A DNA stretch of 36,151 nt. Origin: Akkermansia muciniphila (GTDB lineage Bacteria; Verrucomicrobiota; Verrucomicrobiia; Limisphaerales; UBA11320). The position numbers and the translations under genes were made by a program. The notes under the pieces were generated by a model, which worked only from the letters and a program-made list of their open reading frames with translations, made no database searches and was not told where the DNA came from. Below, piece by piece: positions 1-6,408 of the stretch (position 1 is its first letter; each line of letters opens with the position of its first letter). The stretch is from assembly GCA_945861575.1 (NCBI GenBank), contig CAMAVD010000019.1, positions 1 to 36,151 of the forward strand, written 5' to 3'.

Positions 1-438
1 GATGAGAAAGAATACTTCCGACCCGGCATGTCGGTGACCGCAGAGATCGAAACCCGCTATCGAACGAATGCACTCACTATTCCGATCCAGTGCGTGACTA
101 CCCGACTTCAAACGAACGCTGCGGCAGCCATGGTCACCGCGGCTTACAACGGCTCCCAGCCAGCCAAGGTGTCATCGGCCGGCAACGCGGATAACAAGCC
201 TCGCGAACGCAACCGCCCGGTAGAGGTGGTGTTTTTGCACGAAGACGGCGTGGTGAAGTCCGCACCTGTGAAGCGGGGTATCAGCGATGACGCATCCGTG
301 GAGATTCTGGAAGGACTATCCGAGAACCAGGAAGTGGTCAGCGGCAGCTACCGCGCCATCAGCCGCGATCTGTCCGACGGTTCCAAGGTGCGTTTGAGCA
401 AGGAACCGACTGCTGCATCCGCCGCGCCCAAGCCCTAA
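1..438 (+). CDS. Periplasmic adaptor (HlyD/MacA-like) of an ABC exporter, 3' part only
   Basis: The reading frame is open from the first base, so this is the C-terminal 145 residues of a longer gene cut by the window edge. The first residues contain an [11 protein letters not shown] stretch, typical of the end of the beta-barrel domain of membrane fusion proteins, followed by a variable linker and a membrane-proximal section ([20 protein letters not shown], then a [11 protein letters not shown] turn). Proteins of this family bridge the inner-membrane transporter to an outer-membrane channel. The ATPase starts 14 bases downstream and two permeases follow, the standard MacA-MacB order. The linker of about 50 residues rich in Ala, Asn and Arg (positions about 40-70) is longer than usual. 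Family is fairly sure; the substrate cannot be told. Confidence 0.8.
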   Translation, partial: DEKEYFRPGMSVTAEIETRYRTNALTIPIQCVTTRLQTNAAAAMVTAAYNGSQPAKVSSAGNADNKPRERNRPVEVVFLHEDGVVKSAPVKRGISDDASVEILEGLSENQEVVSGSYRAISRDLSDGSKVRLSKEPTAASAAPKP

Positions 439-452
439 CGGCTCACCAGGCC

Positions 453-1190
453 ATGCCCCTTATCTCCGTGGAGAATTTATCGCGCCGCTACCTGATGGGT
501 GGCGAGACCATCCATGCGCTCCGCGACGTCTCCCTAGCGATCGAATCCGGCGAATACCTCGCGATCATGGGCCCTTCGGGCTCTGGCAAGTCCACCCTGA
601 TGAATCTCCTGGGATGCCTCGATTCCCCCAGCAGCGGCCGATACGAGCTGAACGGCAGCCGCGTCAGCGAGATGGACGACGACCAGTTGGCCGAGATCCG
701 AAACCGCGAGATCGGTTTCGTTTTTCAAACCTTCAACCTGCTCCCGCGCTCAACCGCTCTTCAGAACGTCGAGCTGCCGCTGGTCTACTCCGGGATGCCC
801 GCCGTTGCTCGCCGACAGCGCGCCATTGAGGTGTTGGCCCAGGTGGGGCTGGCCGAGCGAATGCAGCACAAGCCCAACGAGCTTTCGGGCGGACAGCGGC
901 AGCGCGTGGCCATCGCCCGAGCCCTGGTCACTCGCCCTTCCATCATCCTGGCGGATGAACCCACGGGCAACTTGGACTCGCGTACCGGAGATGAGATCAT
1001 GTCACTCTTCGCCGAGCTTTCCGTCAATGGGAACACCGTGATTCTGGTGACGCATGAAGAGGAGATCGCACGGCATACCCGACGCATCATCCGGATTCGG
1101 GACGGACTCATCGCAAGCGATCAGACCAACATCTCTCCTCCCCCAACGCCCGGCGCGCACACCGATACAGGACAGCCTATGGTTCCTTAA
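453..1190 (+). CDS. ABC transporter ATP-binding protein, MacB/LolD type
   Basis: A 245-residue stand-alone nucleotide-binding protein that would power the neighbouring FtsX-type permeases on the cytoplasmic face. All catalytic motifs are intact: Walker [10 protein letters not shown] (40-48), Q-loop Gln92, signature LSGGQRQR (144-151), Walker B IILADE (164-169) followed by the D-loop, and switch His201. The motif PTGNLD after Walker B is typical of the MacB/LolD/FtsE group. The last 25 residues are Pro/Thr-rich and probably unstructured. In classical MacB the ATPase and permease are fused; here they are separate genes. The gene lies 14 bases after the adaptor and 6 bases before the first permease, so the four are one operon. 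Only a weak ribosome site (CCAGG) precedes the ATG. Confidence 0.93.
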   Translation: MPLISVENLSRRYLMGGETIHALRDVSLAIESGEYLAIMGPSGSGKSTLMNLLGCLDSPSSGRYELNGSRVSEMDDDQLAEIRNREIGFVFQTFNLLPRSTALQNVELPLVYSGMPAVARRQRAIEVLAQVGLAERMQHKPNELSGGQRQRVAIARALVTRPSIILADEPTGNLDSRTGDEIMSLFAELSVNGNTVILVTHEEEIARHTRRIIRIRDGLIASDQTNISPPPTPGAHTDTGQPMVP

Positions 1191-1196
1191 ACGATC

Positions 1197-2429
1197 ATGG
1201 GCTGGCTCCTCGAAATTAAAGAAAGCTGTTTCATTGCATGGGAGGCCATCCGCGCAAACAGGCTGCGATCGGCTCTGACCGCGCTGGGAATCATTGTGGG
1301 CATCGTGACCGTCACCCTGATGGGAATGACTCTAGAAGGCCTCAACGTCGCCTTTCGAAGCAACCTGGCCAAGCTAGGGGCGGAAACGCTTTATGTGCAA
1401 CGGATACCCTGGGAGATCCGATCCTATCAGGAGTGGCTGCGCTATCGGCGGACCCGACGGGAGTTCGACTGGTTCCAAGCCCGCCAGCTGGAGCGCCGGA
1501 TCACCAACGCCGCCGCGTCCACCCTGATGACCGAGGGACGGTTCACGGTCACATACCGGGATCGCAGCGGTAGCCGAGCCTCGGTCATCGGAACCACCGC
1601 CGATTACGAGCTCACCACCGGAGTGGAACTGGCTGAGGGACGCTTCCTGCTAGCCCAGGAGTGTGACGGGGGGCGCCCTGTCTGCGTCATCGGTTCCCTC
1701 GTAGCCAGCAATCTTTTCCTCAATGAATCCCCCATCGGAAAACGCATGCGGGTGGCCAGCGAATCGGTCGATGTCGTCGGCGTTTTGAGTAAACGGGGAA
1801 GCTTCATGGGCCAATTCAGTCTCGATAATCAGGTGTTAGTCCCGGCGAAGTTCTTCGTGGAGGCCTTGACGAGGGACTCGGAATTCAGCCTGCAGATCAA
1901 GGCTCGAAGCGCGGCCCATCTTCCAGCGCTCGAGGAGGAGGTCCGTGCGGTGATGCGCATCCTGAGGCGCGTGCCGCCCTCCGCAGAAGACGATTTTGCG
2001 ATCAACCAGCAGCAGTCAATCCTGGATTCCTTTGGGCGCGTTTCCACCATCATAGGGAGCGTGGGCTTTTTCATCAGCGGGCTCTCGCTGCTGGTAGGCG
2101 GAATTGGCATCATGAATATCATGTTCGTCTCGGTTGCAGAACGTACCCGTGAGATCGGCGTCCGCAAGGCGATCGGTGCGAAGCGCCGGGTGATCCTCAT
2201 CCAATTCCTCACGGAAGCCGCCACCATCTGTCTCGCGGCCGGCTTGGTGGGCCTGGGTATTGCTTGGGGTGTGTCCTTCGCGCTCGCGTCCACCTTGCCT
2301 GTGTCCATGTCACCCGGAATCGCCTCGCTGGCGATCGGCGTCTCGATAGCGGTCGGAGTGATCTCTGGCTTTCTCCCAGCGTGGCGAGCCGCCCGCATGA
2401 ACCCAGTCGATGCCCTCCGCAATGAGTAA
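1197..2429 (+). CDS. ABC transporter permease, MacB/FtsX family (first copy)
   Basis: A 410-residue inner-membrane permease. The N-terminus has an amphipathic stretch and one transmembrane helix (about residues 22-45, ALTALGIIVGIVTVTLMGM). Next comes a large periplasmic MacB_PCD-like domain (about 50-275), then three C-terminal helices of the FtsX domain (about 280-400), with the characteristic GGIGIMNIMFVSVAERTREI and GVRKAIGAKRR segments that couple to the ATPase. It ends in the usual PVDALRNE tail. The topology matches a mechanotransmission transporter rather than a classical importer. Its 3' end overlaps the second permease, pointing to coupled translation and probably to a heterodimer of the two permeases. 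The substrate is unknown. Confidence 0.92.
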   Translation: MGWLLEIKESCFIAWEAIRANRLRSALTALGIIVGIVTVTLMGMTLEGLNVAFRSNLAKLGAETLYVQRIPWEIRSYQEWLRYRRTRREFDWFQARQLERRITNAAASTLMTEGRFTVTYRDRSGSRASVIGTTADYELTTGVELAEGRFLLAQECDGGRPVCVIGSLVASNLFLNESPIGKRMRVASESVDVVGVLSKRGSFMGQFSLDNQVLVPAKFFVEALTRDSEFSLQIKARSAAHLPALEEEVRAVMRILRRVPPSAEDDFAINQQQSILDSFGRVSTIIGSVGFFISGLSLLVGGIGIMNIMFVSVAERTREIGVRKAIGAKRRVILIQFLTEAATICLAAGLVGLGIAWGVSFALASTLPVSMSPGIASLAIGVSIAVGVISGFLPAWRAARMNPVDALRNE

Positions 2430-3681
2430 GGCCTCCCCCATCCGCTTGAGCGAGTTACTCGAAAGCGCCCGCATGGCGATCGAATCGGTACGGTCGCATA
2501 AGCTGCGGTCGGCTCTCACGCTTCTCGGGGTCATGGTGGGGGTCTTCTCGATCATCCTGGTGATGACCACCATGCGAGCAATGCAGCGCTCCATCGAAGG
2601 AGAGCTCGCGGCTCTAGGTGCCAACACATTCCAAATCCAGCGCTGGCCGGCACTGAGCTTCGGGGGGCCGGGCTCTTGGGAGAAATATGGGCGGCGCAAA
2701 CCCATCTCGATGTCCGATCTCCGCCTGCTCCAGGAGCGTGCGACGCTGGCTATCGCGGTGGCCGCGCAGGACAATCTCGCCTCCGGGGAGGCCTCCTCGC
2801 GCTTCGACACCACCCCTCCCAATGTGAGGCTGATCGGAGCTACCGCGGGCGTGTTTCCCGCCAGAAACTGGAATATGAAGGAGGGTCGCCCCATTCTGGA
2901 TGCGGACGTGGAGTCCGCGACAGAAGTCTGTGTCCTCGGCTCAGGCTTGGAAGAGAATCTATTCCCCTTTGGCTCAGCCCTGGGCGAACGCATCAAAATG
3001 GATGGAATTCCCTATCGGGTCGTCGGTGTCTTGGAAAAGAAAGGAGCGTTGGGAGGATCGAGTCAGGATAACTTCGCGGTGATCCCCCTTACCACTGGTC
3101 TTAACCGTTACGGACGGATCTGGCGCAGCATCGAACTCCTGGTTCAAGCCCAGGATCTTCAGCGGTATGAGGACACCGTCGAGCAGGTCCGTGGCATTCT
3201 CCGCACCGCGCGTAAGGTACCTCCGGGTGCCGAGGATGATTTTGATCTTTTCTCGAATGACTCACTGATCAGTCAGTTTCAATCCTTCACCCTCACCGCT
3301 CGAATCGGAGTGGCGGCAGTAAGCTCCATCGCGCTGATTGCGGCGGGCATAGGGATCATGAACATCATGCTGGTGTCCGTGACGGAGCGCACCAGGGAGA
3401 TAGGCATTCGCAGAGCCATCGGAGCCCGGAAGCGAAACATCCTGACTCAGTTCCTCACGGAGGCGGTGGTCCTTTGCGAACTAGGCGGACTGATCGGGGT
3501 TGCCGCTGGTTTGATCGCGGGGAACATCGCAGCTCAAGTTCTGAATCTACCGGTGGTGATTCCGGTGGATTGGGTCTTCCTTGGCCTGTTGATCTGCTCT
3601 GCCGTCGGGATCATCTTCGGTGTCTATCCTGCCACCAAAGCGGCGAACCTCGATCCTATCGAATCGCTCCGTTACGAATAG
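2410..3681 (+). CDS. ABC transporter permease, MacB/FtsX family (second copy)
   Basis: A 423-residue paralogue of the preceding permease with the same layout: N-terminal helix (LRSALTLLGVMVGVFSIILV), periplasmic domain, and three C-terminal helices with GIGIMNIMLVSVTERTREIG and RRAIGARKRN. The two proteins align along their whole length but differ clearly in the periplasmic part, so they look like an old duplication and are likely partners around one ATPase dimer. The start is uncertain. The ATG at 2410 gives a 20-base overlap with the upstream gene, while the ATG at 2422 (inside ATGAGTAA, where the upstream stop lies) gives an 8-base overlap. No good ribosome site precedes either, which fits translation coupled to the upstream stop. 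This is the last gene of the exporter operon. Confidence 0.92.
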   Translation: MPSAMSKASPIRLSELLESARMAIESVRSHKLRSALTLLGVMVGVFSIILVMTTMRAMQRSIEGELAALGANTFQIQRWPALSFGGPGSWEKYGRRKPISMSDLRLLQERATLAIAVAAQDNLASGEASSRFDTTPPNVRLIGATAGVFPARNWNMKEGRPILDADVESATEVCVLGSGLEENLFPFGSALGERIKMDGIPYRVVGVLEKKGALGGSSQDNFAVIPLTTGLNRYGRIWRSIELLVQAQDLQRYEDTVEQVRGILRTARKVPPGAEDDFDLFSNDSLISQFQSFTLTARIGVAAVSSIALIAAGIGIMNIMLVSVTERTREIGIRRAIGARKRNILTQFLTEAVVLCELGGLIGVAAGLIAGNIAAQVLNLPVVIPVDWVFLGLLICSAVGIIFGVYPATKAANLDPIESLRYE

Positions 3682-4185
3682 CGCTTCTAGGTTAAACTCA
3701 GAACCCCTGACCTCCGGTTTCAACCACGCTCGACTCCCCACACAAACTGACTCCCCCAGCCGTTCTCATTGTGGCAGGGAACTCCTGTCCCCAATACGGC
3801 TCATCGCTTGCCGAGGACTGGGATCCCTCCAGGATCCTTCCACTAAAACAGAGAACCGGTGGTGTCGTCCCGGAGGTCCTCAACCGACCGGCTATGGGCT
3901 GTGATCCCTTCGGGATCGGGAGCGGAGAGCGGGGCCACTCGTGTGAACGATCGCTTGGGCCGCCGACCCCGGAGGGGTCGAAGCCGGTAGCCCCGGGTTG
4001 ACCGAAGGGACACCCGGGGTTGCCGCCCAGCCAACGGCACGACCCTGGCGGGGTCGCAGGGGAGCGGAACGGATCAGAGGGTAACCACTCCCAGAAAGAG
4101 TCACGCCGATTTTCATAATGAGAACTGCTGCGGCCCCCCACACAAACTTGCCAAAGCAGACCGAGCGAGCCAGTCTGACCACGAT
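3682..4185. repeat. Intergenic region with a cluster of short GC-rich hairpins
   Basis: About 500 bases without a convincing gene. Four perfect stem-loops sit close together: GATCCC/GGGATC (3903-3917), GACCCC/GGGGTC (3965-3979), CCCCGGGT/ACCCGGGG with a 13-base loop (3991-4019), and GACCC/GGGTC (4041-4055). A related looser pair lies near 3820-3838 (GGGATCC...GGATCC). The hairpins are evenly spaced and of similar design, like a family of palindromic intergenic repeats. Several open frames cross the block on the minus strand, but they are read through the palindromes and look like no protein. A role in transcription ending for the upstream exporter operon is possible, but no T-run follows. Confidence 0.6.
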
Positions 4186-4752
4186 ATGGCTAACTTCGAC
4201 GCGATTGCACCCCGCATTGCCTGCGCACTGACTCTGTCCCTGGCGGGCTGCAACGAGGCTCCGACAGCCCCAGCCCCATCCACAGGCCAGCCGCCAACGC
4301 ACAAGCCAGCCACCGTCTCGCGCTTTCTTCAACCCCTGGACCACGCGCAGGCCAAACTCCGAACCGTCTTACTGGAACTCGGAAGTCTCAAGCTAGAGAC
4401 CGAGGTCTGTTCCGAGCCCGTGGAGATTCTCACAGGGATGATGTATCGAGAGAAGATGGAGGACACCGAAGGCATGATCTTCGTGCTCCCGGGATGCCCA
4501 CGGAAAGCGTCGTTCTACATGCGAAACACGAAGGTTCCCCTCTCCTGCGCTTACATCGATTCCGCCGGACGGATCCTGGAGATCCACGATCTTCGTCCCC
4601 TGGATGAAACACCGGTCGAATCCGCCACCGAGCAGATCTGCTACGTGCTGGAAGTGCCGCAAGGTTGGTTTCAGCGGAAGAAGATCGCCGTGGGAGAGTT
4701 TGTTCGCACCAGCAAAGGAAGCCTCCCCGAAGCTCTCCCATTGCCGCGCTAG
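4186..4752 (+). CDS. DUF192 family lipoprotein
   Basis: A 188-residue protein with a short signal peptide ending in a lipobox (LSLAGC, Cys22), then a Pro/Thr/Ala-rich spacer and a C-terminal DUF192 domain (about 65-180). Recognisable DUF192 landmarks are LTGMMYREKMEDTEGMIF, the FYMRNTKVPLSCAYID segment, and the VLEVPQGWF stretch followed by a short basic strand. The family is widespread and its biochemical function is not established. The lipobox implies export and anchoring in a membrane facing the periplasm. It is a single gene: the exporter operon ends 500 bases before it and the next gene is convergent. A strong inverted repeat at 4845-4869 probably ends its transcript. No clear ribosome site precedes the ATG. 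Confidence 0.88.
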   Translation: MANFDAIAPRIACALTLSLAGCNEAPTAPAPSTGQPPTHKPATVSRFLQPLDHAQAKLRTVLLELGSLKLETEVCSEPVEILTGMMYREKMEDTEGMIFVLPGCPRKASFYMRNTKVPLSCAYIDSAGRILEIHDLRPLDETPVESATEQICYVLEVPQGWFQRKKIAVGEFVRTSKGSLPEALPLPR

Positions 4753-4782
4753 CAGGCCGTCGGACTTAGAATATCGTTCTGC
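4749..4782 (+). repeat. Dispersed repeat, copy 1 (starts at a stop codon)
   Basis: A 34-base element beginning CTAGCAGGCCGT whose TAG is the stop codon of the DUF192 gene. A second copy lies on the opposite strand at 34382-34415. The two align without gaps with 26 of 34 bases identical by my count, including the first 12 and the last 6. The outer 10 bases also recur inverted at 4833-4842 (GCCTGCTAGC), giving a 95-base unit (4748-4842) with terminal inverted repeats, like a very small non-autonomous element. The recurrence is seen directly; its nature is inferred. Confidence 0.55.
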
Positions 4783-4844
4783 AAGGTGCCCGCCAGGGCT
4801 AGTGTTAGGTTCTCGGGTTTTTTGGATGCACAGCCTGCTAGCAT

Positions 4845-4869
4845 TCAAAATCCGGCAGCCGGATTTTGA
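4845..4869. terminator. Strong inverted repeat between convergent genes, likely bidirectional terminator
   Basis: Two 12-base arms (TCAAAATCCGGC and GCCGGATTTTGA) are separated by a single base, forming a GC-rich stem flanked by A and T runs on both sides. It lies between the DUF192 gene (+) and the metallopeptidase gene (-), the right place for a terminator acting in both directions. A run of six T at 4818-4823 lies upstream of the stem. Confidence 0.6.
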
Positions 4870-4968
4870 GGATGAAGTAGCTCAGGGGGTCGCAAGGAAC
4901 CTAATCACGCAGCGGAATATCTAGCAGCAAACAGCGCCTGCACAAGAGCCCTGCTTGAGCGCCGGGTC

Positions 4969-5358
4969 TTACTCCAACCCTCGGTCAGCAAGTTCCTCCT
5001 CATCCAAGCCGAGATAGTGCCCCAATTCATGCAGGAAGGTTATACGCACCTCCTCATCAAAGACGTCGAATCGACCCTCTGAGAATTCGACGAGGTTCTC
5101 GATGAAGAGCGTTACCAAGGGAGGGAGATTCTCGGCACCTGCCCTTTGCTCTTCCCAAGTGGAACCGGTAAAGAGGCCCAAGCTGTCGGCCTCGACCCCC
5201 TCCTCGATCCATGCGGGACCCGGCACCCACTCGTAGGAAAGGGCGAGGGCTCGCGCCCGCTCACGGAGAGGAGGAGGAAGCGACGACAGGGTCTCCGCAA
5301 CCACCTGTTCAGCCCGCTGGGTCCATGCCTGGAGGTCGTTCAAAAAATGCCCTCGCAA
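4969..5358 (-). CDS. Small zinc metallopeptidase-like protein (Zincin_1/PF06262 type)
   Basis: A 129-residue protein with the zinc-binding helix HELGHYLGLDEEEL near its C-terminus (HExxH plus the xxG turn, about residues 109-122), preceded by an EEVRITFLHE strand/helix. This matches the minimal metallopeptidase family often called Zincin_1 (PF06262), whose role is poorly known. There is no signal peptide, so it should be cytoplasmic. The only plausible start is a TTG at 5358, 6 bases after the stop of the preceding gene, so it appears to be the last gene of the NRPS-PKS operon. Whether it takes part in the pathway or was only carried along cannot be told. The family call is good; the start codon is less certain because no strong ribosome site is seen. 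Confidence 0.82.
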   Translation of the reverse strand: MRGHFLNDLQAWTQRAEQVVAETLSSLPPPLRERARALALSYEWVPGPAWIEEGVEADSLGLFTGSTWEEQRAGAENLPPLVTLFIENLVEFSEGRFDVFDEEVRITFLHELGHYLGLDEEELADRGLE

Positions 5359-5364
5359 GATCCG

Positions 5365-6408
5365 TCAATCGTCATCACGCGCAGGAATAGTGAGTGTCAT
5401 CCAGATTGGGCGTTGATCGGAGCAGGTTCGAAGTGCCTCTGCCACGTTTCCGTCAAACCAAGTTTGCTCAAAACGATCCACTCCCGACTTACCATGAAAC
5501 TCTGTTAGATTCTGACTTTGGAAGAAGATATGCGCAAACGTGTGATCTCCCTCCAGAGTGGTGGGCTGGTCGGGCCGGGCAAGGTCAACCATACCCGGAA
5601 GGGAAAGAATCTCGGCGAGAGATGGCGTGCCCACGTCCCGTTGGAAATTTCCCAGGAGAATGAAGTCACGATCCTTGGGATCCTTGCCTAAAACGCCACC
5701 TAGCACGTCCCTTAACCCCTCGATCTCCGCGTCCGTATAGGCGTGCGGCTTGGTAGGGAGTGAACCCGACTTATCCTTGTTGGGCAGGCTCCGCCGCGTC
5801 GCGTTCATTACCATGAGCGTGAAGTCAAACCTCTGGTCCAAGGTGGCGAACTTGCAGAGGAAAGGACGGTGCTCGATGCGCTGTCGCCCCAAGCGGCTGG
5901 ACACCGTGGAGTCAGCTCTGGACAGCGTGTAAGCATCGTCGACAACCTCCAACCGATCCGAACGATAGAGGATGGCATAGCGTTCACTGGTGGCATGGGT
6001 AAAACCAACCCTTCGCTTGTTTTTCACCTTGTTCCAGCGCCCGCCAAGAATCGTAAGTTCGTTGGCCAGCTTCGACAACGCACGATCATCATAAACCTCG
6101 GTCACCGCGACACAATCCATCGAATGGAGAACGCCTGCAATGGCTCGAAAATCGCTTCGCTCATGGCCGAAATCACGGAGATTTCGTAGCTTCCAAAAGC
6201 CAATGCGAATGTCCTGACCTGCCTGACTCTTCACCGAAGACGCCGCCACGTTAAGCCCTACGCCTAGGCACGAGAGCCAGGCAAGCGCCGAGAGCAGGCC
6301 GCTTAAGAAAACGGCAGCGAGGGATCTCTTTAAGGTTCTGCTGGACGAACCGCAGGAGCAAGAGCCTCGCACCGTTGCACGTAACGTTCTGGAGATAGCG
6401 TTCATCAT
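5365..6408 (-). other. Probable separate gene inside the PKS frame: secreted EEP-family protein with degenerate active site
   Basis: The last 347 codons of the PKS frame make a complete protein of their own. It begins with a double ATG (6408 and 6405), followed by a basic N-terminus, a hydrophobic signal or anchor segment (LAAVFLSGLLSALAWLSCLG) and an endonuclease/exonuclease/phosphatase-type fold. EEP landmarks are placed as expected but altered: the first motif reads GFWKLRNL where a WN-type Asn is usual, the GDFN motif reads GNFQ, and the terminal SDH reads SDQ. The Glu of VAVTEV is kept. A working EEP nuclease needs these Asn, Asp and His residues, so this is probably not a catalyst. In the alternative frame the PKS would stop at a TGA (6405-6407) that overlaps this ATG, an ordinary coupled-gene arrangement. 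Confidence 0.6.

Noticed and set aside
2310..2996. A 228-codon minus-strand frame across the permease junction
   Set aside because: It mirrors two real overlapping permease genes and is Arg/Ser/Pro-rich.
3698..4344. Two minus-strand frames of about 150 codons in the first intergenic region
   Set aside because: They run through palindromic repeats and overlap the DUF192 gene; composition is Gly/Arg/Ser/Pro and no motif is seen.
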